Source: an uncultured Bacteroides sp.
GTDB lineage: Bacteria; Bacteroidota; Bacteroidia; Bacteroidales; Bacteroidaceae
NCBI GenBank assembly: GCA_945965395.1
Contig: CAMFND010000107.1
Location: 1 to 61,542, forward strand
Length of the DNA stretch: 61,542 bases
Direction of reading: 5' to 3'
Below the pieces are notes generated by a model. The model saw nothing but the letters and a program-made list of their open reading frames with translations. It did no database searches and was not told where the DNA came from. Shown piece by piece: positions 17,708-26,173 of the stretch; position 1 is the first letter of the stretch, and each line of letters opens with the position of its first letter. Position numbers and translations under genes: made by a program.

Positions 17708-18055
17708 ATGGATGTAATTCAAATTCTTGTTTTTTTAGGTATAATTGGCTGGGGACTTTTTCAGGCCAGAACCCAGAAACAGAAGAAGCCGAAGCGTGTA
17801 AAGACCGTAAGGCAGGCACCTCCGGCAGCATCTTTTTCTGTGGAAGAGGAAGTTCCCGAAGAGGTGATTCCGACTCTTGTACCCGAAGCAAGGAAGAAAC
17901 GGAGATATACTTCAGCCAAACCTTCCACTCCGAAAGAACAAGCATTGAATGTACCGAAAAAAGAGGAGCAGAAGCCTGAAATAGCTTTTCGTAATGCAGC
18001 AGATGCAAGAACGGCTTTTATCTATTCCGAGATTTTTCGCCGTAAATATGACTGA
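17708..18055 (+). CDS. Small single-pass membrane protein, function unknown
   Basis: A 115-residue protein not recognised as a named family. Residues 4-20 (IQILVFLGIIGWGLFQA) form one transmembrane helix. The rest is basic and low in complexity (QKQKKPKRVKTVRQAPPAA) and then acidic (EEEVPEEVIP). It ends with a short conserved-looking AFIYSEIFRRKYD. The charge pattern suggests that the tail is cytoplasmic. The next gene, a CoA transferase, starts 42 bases downstream in the same direction, so they may be cotranscribed. Confidence 0.7.
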   Translation: MDVIQILVFLGIIGWGLFQARTQKQKKPKRVKTVRQAPPAASFSVEEEVPEEVIPTLVPEARKKRRYTSAKPSTPKEQALNVPKKEEQKPEIAFRNAADARTAFIYSEIFRRKYD

Positions 18056-18097
18056 TTGACTAACTTTTTTAATACTAACATAAAAACACTTGATACT

Positions 18098-19594
18098 ATG
18101 AGCTTTAACTTTATTACGGCAGCCGAAGCTGCCAGCTATATTAAGGATGGGGACATTGTTGGACTGAGTGGCTTCACCCCTGCCGGAAGTCCGAAGGCTG
18201 TGACTGCAGAGTTAGCGAAAATAGCAGAAGAAAAACACGCAAGGGGAGAATCTTTTCAGATTGGCTTGATTACGGGAGCTTCGACGGGAGATTCTTGTGA
18301 CGGAATGCTGACACGTGCACATGCCATTAAGTTCCGTGCTCCTTATACCACTAATGCGGACTTCCGGAAGGCTGTAAATAATGGTGAAATCAATTATACA
18401 GACATTCATCTGTCACAAGTGGCTCAGCGTTTGCGTTCCGGCTTCTTGGGACATGTAAGCGTGGCTATCATAGAAGCTTGTGAGATTACGGAAGACGGAC
18501 GTATTTACCTGACTGCGGGAGTGGGTATTACGCCAACCATTGCACGACTGGCCGATAAAGTCATTGTGGAATTGAATGCCGCACACAGTAAAAGCCTGAT
18601 AGGCATGCACGATTTGTATGAAATGGAACGTCCTCCTTATCGTCGTCCGATTCCTATCGTTCGTCCGAGCGACCGCATTGGTCTTCCTTATATTCAGGTA
18701 GACCCTTCCAAAATTGTAGGTGTGGTAGAAACCAATATGCCGGATGAGGCGCGTGGTTTCCATGAATCCGACCCTGTGACAGATAAAATCGGTCAGAATG
18801 TGGCTGAATTCTTGGCTTCGGACATGCGCAGGGGAATTATTCCTTCTACCTTCCTTCCCTTGCAGTCGGGAGTAGGAAATATTGCCAATGCAGTGCTGAG
18901 TGCATTGGGCAAGGACCCCAGCATTCCTCCTTTTGAAATGTATACTGAAGTAATTCAGAATTCGGTAATAAAACTGGTGAAAGAAGGCAGAATCAAGTTT
19001 GGTAGTACCTGTTCTTTGAGTGTGACTAATGACTGTCTGCAAGATATTTATGACAATATGGACTTTTTCCGTCATAAACTGATGCTGCGTCCTTCCGAAA
19101 TATCCAACTGTCCGGAAGTGGTTCGCCGTATTGGAGTGATTTCCATGAATACCGCCATTGAAGCAGATATTTATGGTAATGTCAATTCCACTCATATTTG
19201 CGGAACCAAGATGATGAACGGTATCGGAGGTTCCGGCGACTTTACCCGCAGTGCCTACATCTCTATTTTCTCTTGTCCTTCGACGGCCAAGGGAGGTTGC
19301 ATCAGCTCTATCGTACCGATGGTATCTCATCTGGACCACAGCGAGCATTCAGTCAATGTCATTATCACCGAACAGGGTATAGCCGACTTGCGTGGAAAGA
19401 GCCCAATGGAACGTGCGGAAGCGGTTATTGAAAACTGTGCACATCCTGATTATAAGCAACTGCTTTGGGATTATCTGAAGATTTCTACGAAAGGACAGAC
19501 TTGTCACAGCTTATCTGCTGCATTGGGTATGCATCAGGTGTTTATCAATAAAGGTGACATGCGTCTGACAGACTGGGCTGAGTTTCAGAAGTAA
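18098..19594 (+). CDS. Acetyl-CoA hydrolase/CoA transferase family protein
   Basis: A 498-residue member of the family containing succinyl-CoA:acetate CoA-transferases. These move CoA between acyl groups through a glutamyl-CoA thioester. The segment MYTEVIQNSV places the likely catalytic glutamate at residue 284. GIGGSGDFTRSAY and EQGIADLRGKSP are also typical. In a fermenter this enzyme would link succinyl-CoA or propionyl-CoA to acetate. I chose the ATG at 18098 (MSFNFITAAEAASYI); an in-frame ATG at 18056 immediately follows the previous stop and adds residues not typical of the family. Confidence 0.9.
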   Translation: MSFNFITAAEAASYIKDGDIVGLSGFTPAGSPKAVTAELAKIAEEKHARGESFQIGLITGASTGDSCDGMLTRAHAIKFRAPYTTNADFRKAVNNGEINYTDIHLSQVAQRLRSGFLGHVSVAIIEACEITEDGRIYLTAGVGITPTIARLADKVIVELNAAHSKSLIGMHDLYEMERPPYRRPIPIVRPSDRIGLPYIQVDPSKIVGVVETNMPDEARGFHESDPVTDKIGQNVAEFLASDMRRGIIPSTFLPLQSGVGNIANAVLSALGKDPSIPPFEMYTEVIQNSVIKLVKEGRIKFGSTCSLSVTNDCLQDIYDNMDFFRHKLMLRPSEISNCPEVVRRIGVISMNTAIEADIYGNVNSTHICGTKMMNGIGGSGDFTRSAYISIFSCPSTAKGGCISSIVPMVSHLDHSEHSVNVIITEQGIADLRGKSPMERAEAVIENCAHPDYKQLLWDYLKISTKGQTCHSLSAALGMHQVFINKGDMRLTDWAEFQK

Positions 19595-19617
19595 TTATCC
19601 TTGATATATAAAATAAG

Positions 19618-19655
19618 AAATATGCCTCGCAGCAGAAATGCTACGAGGCATATTT
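19618..19655. terminator. Bidirectional terminator between CoA transferase and beta-galactosidase
   Basis: Arms AAATATGCCTCG and CGAGGCATATTT, with further AGCA/TGCT pairing, lie between two convergent genes. Confidence 0.75.
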
Positions 19656-19676
19656 GTGTGAAGCAGGGGTGAATAT

Positions 19677-22115
19677 TTATTTTACTTCAATTTGTATTTT
19701 TCCTGATTTCAGGCCTTTGGCAGTGACTTGTAATTCAAGTGTACCCGCTTCTTTTCCTGCTTGTACAATAACAGTCAGCATACCGTTGAAGGCGTGCATC
19801 TGAGGCAGATGGAACAAATCCAGACAAATCGGATTTCCGTTCGCTGAGGCCTTGTAGCTTCCAGCTCCTTTTACTTTAAACTTCACTAGACGCATGTCTG
19901 TGGGGCAGAGATTTCCGTCTTTGTCTACAACACGTACGGTTACGTATGCCAAGTCTTTTCCATCGGCTGTGAGTGACTGACGTGAAGAAACCAATTCGAT
20001 GTGATGCGGTTTCCCAGCCGTACGGATTATTTTTTCTGCTTTAGCTGTACCGTGCTCATCGTATGCTACGACTTTTACTTCTCCCGGTTCGTAAATGGCG
20101 TTGTGCCACATCAGGCGGTAACGGTTTTCTACGCTTTGGTTGTTCTTCGTCTGTTTTCCATAACTTTTTCCGTTGATGAAAAGTTCGGCTGTCGGATAGT
20201 TGGTATAGACAAATACGGGTACTTCTTTTCCTTCTCTGCCTTCCCAGTTCCAATGAGGGAGAATATGAAGTGTTTCAGCTTGCTTGTTCCATACACTGCG
20301 GTATAAATAGTACCGGTCCTTTGGCAAAGAAGCTAAGTCAATAATACCGAACATGGAGCTGTGGTTGGGCCATGCATCCGTATCGTATGGACTAGGTTCG
20401 CCCAAGTAATCAAAGCCTGTCCAGACAAATTGTCCTAGGGTCCATTGGTGGTCATCAGCCTGAGCGAAGTCCATATCGGGAATGTTAGACCAGGAGCAGT
20501 ATTCTAGGTCGTAAGAAGAAGACTGATGGTCTTCGTATTTGGCATCGGCTTTACGCTCTGCCGGGAATTTATATACACCGCGTGAGCTGACGGTAGAAGA
20601 GGTTTCTGAGCCTAACACAAGGTTCTGGGGCAATCGTTGGTAGGCTTCTTCATAACGGTGTGCGCGATAATTGAATCCCGGAATGTCGAGCATAGCCGCA
20701 AATCCGTTGTCGAGTACGCAACTAACCTGGTCCATGCCACAGGTAACCGGACGGGTAGGGTCTTCCCGGTGGCAAATGTCTTGCAGAAACTTGGCTACTT
20801 TGTATCCTTCATTGCTGCATTGGGTAGGTACTTCATTACCGATACTCCACATCACCACACAGGGATTATTCCGGTATTGCCGTAGCATGTTTACCATGTC
20901 TTTCTCGGCCCATTCGTTGAAATAGCGGTGGTATCCGTTTTCACACTTGGCAATGTCCCATTCATCGAAAGGCTCAATCATCATCATGAATCCCATTTCG
21001 TCGCAGAGTCTGACAAGTTCTGGTGCCGGCATATTGTGTGCAGTACGAATGGCATCGCAACCCATATCTTTCAATAGTGTAAGCTGATGGCGTAGCGCAG
21101 ATACGTTGATGGCAGCTCCCAAAGGACCTAAGTCATGATGGTTGCATACTCCCTGGAATTTACGGTGCTGGCCGTTCAGGAAAAAACCCTTGTCGGCTAC
21201 AAATTCGATAGAACGGATACCAAAGCGGGTGGTATAAGTATCTGTAAGTTCTCCGTTGGCATAGATTTTAGAGACGGCCTGATATAGGAATGGCGTTTCG
21301 GGCGACCACAATTGCGGATTTTCTACAATGAAATTTTGCGTAAACGGCTGTCCGTGATTGATGCGTCCACTGTTCTTCTTGAAAGAAACTTTTTTCCCGT
21401 TCGGGTCCAGTATTACTGTTTCTATGGTAATTTCTTCTTTTTCCACATTCTGCAACGAGGTACGAAGGCAGACCGAAGCATAGTCATTAGCTACGTGTGG
21501 GGTGGTAATCTGTGTACCCCATACCGGTACATGTATTTTTTCTGTAGTAATCAGATGGACATTCCGGTAAAGTCCGGCTCCCGGGTACCAGCGGGAAGAT
21601 TGAGGACGGTTTTCCAGGCGTACAGCCAATACATTGTCTTTTCCTTCTTTGTGCAGAAGCTCAGTGATGTCACAATGGAAGGAATTGTAACCGAAAGGCC
21701 AGAAGCAGGCTTCTTTTCCATTGATATACACTCGTGCTTCGCTCATAGCTCCGTCAAAAACCAGTGTTGTCTTTTTATCAGGGTCTGCATCGAAACGGGT
21801 GCGATACCATCCTACTCCCACATAAGGAAGTCCTCCGGTACGTCCGGTCTTGACAGATGCCTGTTTCTCTAAGTTCTGAGTAATGGCTACATTTTGTAAA
21901 TCGTTATTACGGTCAAATGGCCCATAAATGGCCCAGTCATGTGGAATACAGACAGATTCCCATTGAGCATCATTAAATGAAACAGTTTCAGCTCCATTGG
22001 CTTCTCCTTTGTGGAATTTCCAGCCGGTTTCCAAGAGTTGTTCATGTCGCTGTGCGTTGAGACTGCATACACTACAGAGGATAGTAGCGAGCAGAAAGAA
22101 TTTACGGATGTGCAT
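19677..22115 (-). CDS. Secreted GH2 beta-galactosidase
   Basis: An 812-residue glycoside hydrolase family 2 enzyme with a signal peptide (cleaved near LNAQ, residue 21), so periplasmic or surface. Order: sugar-binding jelly roll (about 35-185), Ig-like domain (about 190-300), TIM barrel (about 305-600), then C-terminal beta domains starting near PVFVYTNYPTAELFING (DUF4982-like). The acid/base is Glu428 in SIGNEVP and the nucleophile Glu504 in GSETSS. GH2 enzymes of this layout usually remove terminal beta-galactose, though beta-glucuronidases share the fold, so substrate is probable rather than certain. Confidence 0.9.
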   Translation of the reverse strand: MHIRKFFLLATILCSVCSLNAQRHEQLLETGWKFHKGEANGAETVSFNDAQWESVCIPHDWAIYGPFDRNNDLQNVAITQNLEKQASVKTGRTGGLPYVGVGWYRTRFDADPDKKTTLVFDGAMSEARVYINGKEACFWPFGYNSFHCDITELLHKEGKDNVLAVRLENRPQSSRWYPGAGLYRNVHLITTEKIHVPVWGTQITTPHVANDYASVCLRTSLQNVEKEEITIETVILDPNGKKVSFKKNSGRINHGQPFTQNFIVENPQLWSPETPFLYQAVSKIYANGELTDTYTTRFGIRSIEFVADKGFFLNGQHRKFQGVCNHHDLGPLGAAINVSALRHQLTLLKDMGCDAIRTAHNMPAPELVRLCDEMGFMMMIEPFDEWDIAKCENGYHRYFNEWAEKDMVNMLRQYRNNPCVVMWSIGNEVPTQCSNEGYKVAKFLQDICHREDPTRPVTCGMDQVSCVLDNGFAAMLDIPGFNYRAHRYEEAYQRLPQNLVLGSETSSTVSSRGVYKFPAERKADAKYEDHQSSSYDLEYCSWSNIPDMDFAQADDHQWTLGQFVWTGFDYLGEPSPYDTDAWPNHSSMFGIIDLASLPKDRYYLYRSVWNKQAETLHILPHWNWEGREGKEVPVFVYTNYPTAELFINGKSYGKQTKNNQSVENRYRLMWHNAIYEPGEVKVVAYDEHGTAKAEKIIRTAGKPHHIELVSSRQSLTADGKDLAYVTVRVVDKDGNLCPTDMRLVKFKVKGAGSYKASANGNPICLDLFHLPQMHAFNGMLTVIVQAGKEAGTLELQVTAKGLKSGKIQIEVK

Positions 22116-22147
22116 AGATTTTTAAGATTAAGTTTTCATTTATCAGA

Positions 22148-22155
22148 CAAAGATA
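22148..22155 (-). promoter_or_regulatory. -7 box of the beta-galactosidase gene
   Basis: TATCTTTG on the minus strand, 32 bases before the ATG. Divergent from the leuS promoter 45 bases away. Confidence 0.55.
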
Positions 22156-22199
22156 AACTTTTCGTTCGAAACTATCCTTATTTATTCCTGAACTCTTAC

Positions 22200-22207
22200 T
22201 ATATTTG
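22200..22207 (+). promoter_or_regulatory. -7 box of leuS
   Basis: TATATTTG on the plus strand, 48 bases before the leuS ATG, matching TAnnTTTG. Confidence 0.55.
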
Positions 22208-22255
22208 CGGAGAAATTGGAGAAATACGTAATAATCAATCATATAATATTTCGCT

Positions 22256-25090
22256 ATGGAATATAATTTCAGAGAAATTGAGAAGAAGTGGCAGCAGAGA
22301 TGGGTGGAGCGCAAGACCTATAAAGTTGTCGAAGATGAATCCAAGAAAAAGTTCTACGTGTTGAACATGTTCCCTTATCCGTCGGGAGCGGGACTTCACG
22401 TAGGTCATCCGCTGGGATACATTGCCAGCGATATTTATGCACGCTACAAACGTTTGCAAGGATTCAATGTGTTGAATCCGATGGGATATGATGCATACGG
22501 TTTGCCGGCTGAACAGTATGCCATTCAAACGGGCCAGCATCCGGCCGTTACTACCGCAGCTAATATTGCACGCTATCGCGAACAGTTGGACAAGATTGGT
22601 TTTTCGTTCGACTGGAACCGTGAGGTACGTACGTGTGAACCCGGATATTATCACTGGACACAGTGGGCTTTCCAGAAAATGTTCAATAGTTTCTATTGCA
22701 ATTCATGCCAGAAAGCACAGCCTATCAGCAAGCTGATTGCTCATTTTGAGGCTGAAGGAACCAAGGGGTTGGACGTGGCATGCAGCGAAGAACTGAATTT
22801 TACTGCAGAAGAATGGAAAGCTAAGACAGAAAAGGAACAGCAGGAAATCTTGATGAACTACCGTATTGCTTACTTAGGAGAGACTATGGTAAACTGGTGT
22901 CCGGCATTGGGTACGGTATTGGCAAACGATGAGGTGGTAGACGGTGTGTCTGAACGTGGAGGACATCCGGTGGTGCAGAAAAAGATGCGCCAGTGGTGTT
23001 TGCGTGTGTCTGCCTATGCACAGCGTTTACTTGACGGACTAGAAACGGTAGACTGGACAGATTCTTTGAAAGAAACTCAACGTAACTGGATTGGTCGTTC
23101 AGAAGGTACTGAAGTACGTTTCAAGGTAAAAGACAGCGATTTGGAATTTACTATCTTCACTACACGTGCCGATACGATGTTCGGTGTGACTTTCATGGTA
23201 CTTGCGCCTGAAAGTGAACTGGTGCCGATGCTGACAACCGAAGCACAGCGTGCAGAAGTTGAGGCTTATCTGGACCGTACAAAGAAGCGTACAGAACGTG
23301 AACGTATTGCCGACCGTCGTGTAACGGGTGTGTTCAGTGGTTCGTATGCCGTAAATCCGTTTACAGGAGAATCTGTTCCAGTATGGATCAGTGATTATGT
23401 ATTGGCTGGTTATGGAACAGGAGCCATCATGGCGGTACCTGCGCACGATAGTCGTGACTATGCATTTGCCAAGCATTTCAACTTGCCGATTGTACCGCTG
23501 GTAGAAGGTTGTGACGTAAGCGAAGAAAGCTTCGATGCGAAGGAAGGAATCGTTTGCAACTCTCCGAAAGCGGGGGTAACTCCTTATTGTGACTTGACGC
23601 TGAATGGCCTGACTATCAAAGAAGCCATTGCAGCTACCAAGAAATATGTGAAAGAGCATAATCTGGGCCGTGTGAAAGTCAACTTCCGTTTGCGTGATGC
23701 GATTTTCTCTCGCCAGCGTTATTGGGGTGAACCGTTCCCGGTATATTACAAGGACGGCATGCCGTATATGATTGACGAAAGCAAGCTTCCGCTGGAACTT
23801 CCTGAGGTTGCTAAGTTCTTGCCTACAGAAAGCGGAGAACCTCCTTTGGGACATGCAACTCGTTGGGCGTGGGATGTAGCAAAAGGTGAAGTCGTAGAAA
23901 ACACGAAGATTGATAACGTGAATGTATTCCCTCTGGAATTGAATACCATGCCGGGATTTGCCGGTTCCAGTGCATATTATTTGCGTTACATGGATCCGCA
24001 TAACAATGAAGCGCTGGTTTCTGAGAAGGCAGACCATTACTGGCAGAATGTAGACCTTTATGTAGGAGGTACGGAACATGCTACCGGTCACTTGATTTAT
24101 TCTCGCTTCTGGAATAAGTTCTTGTTCGACTTGGGTATCAGTATCAAGGAAGAACCGTTCCAGAAACTGGTGAATCAGGGAATGATTCAGGGACGAAGCA
24201 ACTTTGTATATCGTATCAAAGATACCAATACTTTTGTGTCATTGGGATTGAAAGACCAGTATGAGGTAACTCCGTTGCACGTAGATGTAAACATTGTATC
24301 GAACGATGTACTGGATGTGGAAGCCTTCAAAAATTGGCGTCCGGAATATCATAATGCAGAGTTTATTTTGGAAGATGGCAAGTATATCTGTGGTTGGGCA
24401 GTTGAAAAGATGAGTAAGTCCATGTATAACGTGGTGAACCCGGATATGATTGTAGATCGTTATGGAGCAGATACATTGCGTATGTATGAAATGTTCCTTG
24501 GCCCGGTAGAACAGTCTAAGCCATGGGATACCAATGGTATTGATGGAGTACACCGCTTCCTGAAGAAGCTTTGGAATTTGTTCTATGACCGTCAGGGTGC
24601 TTTCTTGCCTGTTGAAGGGGAAGCTACCAAAGAAGAACTGAAAGCCATTCATAAACTGATTAAGAAGGTGACAGGAGATATTGAAACCTTCTCTTACAAC
24701 ACCTCTATCAGTGCCTTTATGATTTGTGTCAATGAATTGACTTCATTGAAATGTCGCAACAAGGCTGTGATGAGCAATCTGGTTGTGCTTTTGGCTCCGT
24801 TTGCTCCGCATTTGGCAGAAGAATTGTGGGAAGCTTTGGGCAATACTTCTTCTGTATGCGATGCACATTGGCCGGAATTCAATGAGGAATATTTGAAAGA
24901 AGACAGCGTAAAATATACTATTTCTTTTAATGGTAAGGCTCGCTTTACAATGGAGTTCCCTGCCGATGCAGACAATAATACCATCCAGGCTGCTGTACTG
25001 GCTGAAGAACAGTCACAGAAGTGGATTGAGGGCAAGACTCCGAAGAAGGTGATTATTGTGCCGAAGAAAATTGTAAACATTGTACTTTAA
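22256..25090 (+). CDS. leuS: Leucyl-tRNA synthetase
   Basis: A 944-residue class I synthetase that charges tRNA-Leu. HVGH (residues 48-51, in [10 protein letters not shown]) is the HIGH motif and KMSKS lies near residue 718 ([10 protein letters not shown]). The editing domain (CP1) is present, including [12 protein letters not shown] and the [19 protein letters not shown] block that binds mischarged leucine analogues. It is somewhat longer than the usual 860 residues. It starts with ATG and ends in a strong terminator, so it is transcribed alone. Confidence 0.97.
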   Translation: MEYNFREIEKKWQQRWVERKTYKVVEDESKKKFYVLNMFPYPSGAGLHVGHPLGYIASDIYARYKRLQGFNVLNPMGYDAYGLPAEQYAIQTGQHPAVTTAANIARYREQLDKIGFSFDWNREVRTCEPGYYHWTQWAFQKMFNSFYCNSCQKAQPISKLIAHFEAEGTKGLDVACSEELNFTAEEWKAKTEKEQQEILMNYRIAYLGETMVNWCPALGTVLANDEVVDGVSERGGHPVVQKKMRQWCLRVSAYAQRLLDGLETVDWTDSLKETQRNWIGRSEGTEVRFKVKDSDLEFTIFTTRADTMFGVTFMVLAPESELVPMLTTEAQRAEVEAYLDRTKKRTERERIADRRVTGVFSGSYAVNPFTGESVPVWISDYVLAGYGTGAIMAVPAHDSRDYAFAKHFNLPIVPLVEGCDVSEESFDAKEGIVCNSPKAGVTPYCDLTLNGLTIKEAIAATKKYVKEHNLGRVKVNFRLRDAIFSRQRYWGEPFPVYYKDGMPYMIDESKLPLELPEVAKFLPTESGEPPLGHATRWAWDVAKGEVVENTKIDNVNVFPLELNTMPGFAGSSAYYLRYMDPHNNEALVSEKADHYWQNVDLYVGGTEHATGHLIYSRFWNKFLFDLGISIKEEPFQKLVNQGMIQGRSNFVYRIKDTNTFVSLGLKDQYEVTPLHVDVNIVSNDVLDVEAFKNWRPEYHNAEFILEDGKYICGWAVEKMSKSMYNVVNPDMIVDRYGADTLRMYEMFLGPVEQSKPWDTNGIDGVHRFLKKLWNLFYDRQGAFLPVEGEATKEELKAIHKLIKKVTGDIETFSYNTSISAFMICVNELTSLKCRNKAVMSNLVVLLAPFAPHLAEELWEALGNTSSVCDAHWPEFNEEYLKEDSVKYTISFNGKARFTMEFPADADNNTIQAAVLAEEQSQKWIEGKTPKKVIIVPKKIVNIVL

Positions 25091-25105
25091 CCTATTAAAT
25101 GCTCG

Positions 25106-25152
25106 TCCGGAATGAACAGAAGGTACCTCCTGTTCATTCCGGATTGTTTTTT
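25106..25152 (+). terminator. Terminator of leuS
   Basis: A perfect 14-bp stem (TCCGGAATGAACAG / CTGTTCATTCCGGA) with an AGGTACCT-containing loop is followed by TTGTTTTTT. This is one of the clearest intrinsic terminators in the window, and it ends only 8 bases before the next gene's ATG. Confidence 0.9.
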
Positions 25153-25159
25153 ATTGTCT

Positions 25160-26056
25160 ATGGAAGCTTTATTAAAGAAAAAGTTGGGCCGGGAGTCCAG
25201 AGACTATTTGGCCATAACCTTCGGGCTGATTTGTTATTCCATTGGCTGGGCTGCATTTATGCTTCCCTATCAGATTACTACTGGAGGGGTGACGGGTATT
25301 GCGGCAATTATCTATTATGCCACAGGCATAGAGATTCAGGTCTCTTATTTTGTGATTAATGCTATATTCCTAGGTTTTGCCTTGAAAATTTTAGGGCCTA
25401 AATTTAGTATTAAGACCATCTTTGCCATTTTTATGCTGACCTTCCTGCTCTGGTTCTTTCAGATGATTCTGAAGGATGAGAATGGAAACCTTCCTCAGTT
25501 GTTAGGTCCTGGTCAGGATTTTATGGCTTGTGTGATAGGTGCCGGTCTGTTGGGCTTTGGAATTGGTATCGTGTTCTGTAACAATGGAAGTACGGGTGGA
25601 ACGGATATCATTGCCTGGATTATTAATAAATATAAGGATGTTACACTGGGGCGGATGATGATGTATTGTGACATTGTAATTATTTCATCTTGTTATTTTA
25701 TTTTTCACGACTGGCGCAGGGTGTTGTTCGGCTTTTGTGTCTTGTTTGTGATGAGTATCGTCATTGACTATGTGATTAACAGTACACGTCAGTCTGTGCA
25801 GTTCCTGATATTCTCACGCAAATATGAGGAAATAGCCGAAGGGATTGCGACAAAGATTGATCGTGGGGTGACTTTACTTGATGGAAAAGGATGGTACAGC
25901 AAACAGGAAATAAAGGTAGTAGTGGTTTTGGCTAAAAAACGGGAATCACTCGATATCTTCCGGTTAGTAAAGGATATTGATCCGAATGCCTTCATTTCAC
26001 AAAGCAATGTAGTTGGAGTATATGGTGAAGGTTTTGATAAGCTTAAAGTAAAATAA
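25160..26056 (+). CDS. YitT family membrane protein
   Basis: A 298-residue protein of the YitT/DUF161 type: about five hydrophobic helices in residues 20-205 (including CYSIGWAAFMLPYQITTGGVTG and GIVFCNNGSTGGTDIIAWI), then a soluble C-terminal DUF2179 domain with the signature RGVTLLDGKGWYSKQE. Transport of an unknown solute is suspected for the family. The ATG at 25160 is chosen; an earlier in-frame ATG at 25112 lies inside the leuS terminator stem. The promoter must therefore overlap the leuS 3' region or transcription reads through. Confidence 0.87.
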   Translation: MEALLKKKLGRESRDYLAITFGLICYSIGWAAFMLPYQITTGGVTGIAAIIYYATGIEIQVSYFVINAIFLGFALKILGPKFSIKTIFAIFMLTFLLWFFQMILKDENGNLPQLLGPGQDFMACVIGAGLLGFGIGIVFCNNGSTGGTDIIAWIINKYKDVTLGRMMMYCDIVIISSCYFIFHDWRRVLFGFCVLFVMSIVIDYVINSTRQSVQFLIFSRKYEEIAEGIATKIDRGVTLLDGKGWYSKQEIKVVVVLAKKRESLDIFRLVKDIDPNAFISQSNVVGVYGEGFDKLKVK

Positions 26057-26075
26057 ACTTTTCCCTTAAAAAACT

Positions 26076-26132
26076 AAAATAAAATAAGTTTTTTCGATTA
26101 ATTTGGCTTATCGGAAAAACTTATTTTATTTT
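26076..26132. terminator. Large A/T-rich terminator hairpin
   Basis: Two 23-base arms with a single mismatch (26076-26098 and 26110-26132; the left starts AAAATAAAATAAG, the right ends CTTATTTTATTTT) and an 11-base loop. It starts 19 bases after the yitT stop, and its A/T-rich arms form the T tract in either direction. Confidence 0.8.
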
Positions 26133-26173
26133 GTACTTGATATTGCGATACTTGGATCTATAACGTGAAAAAT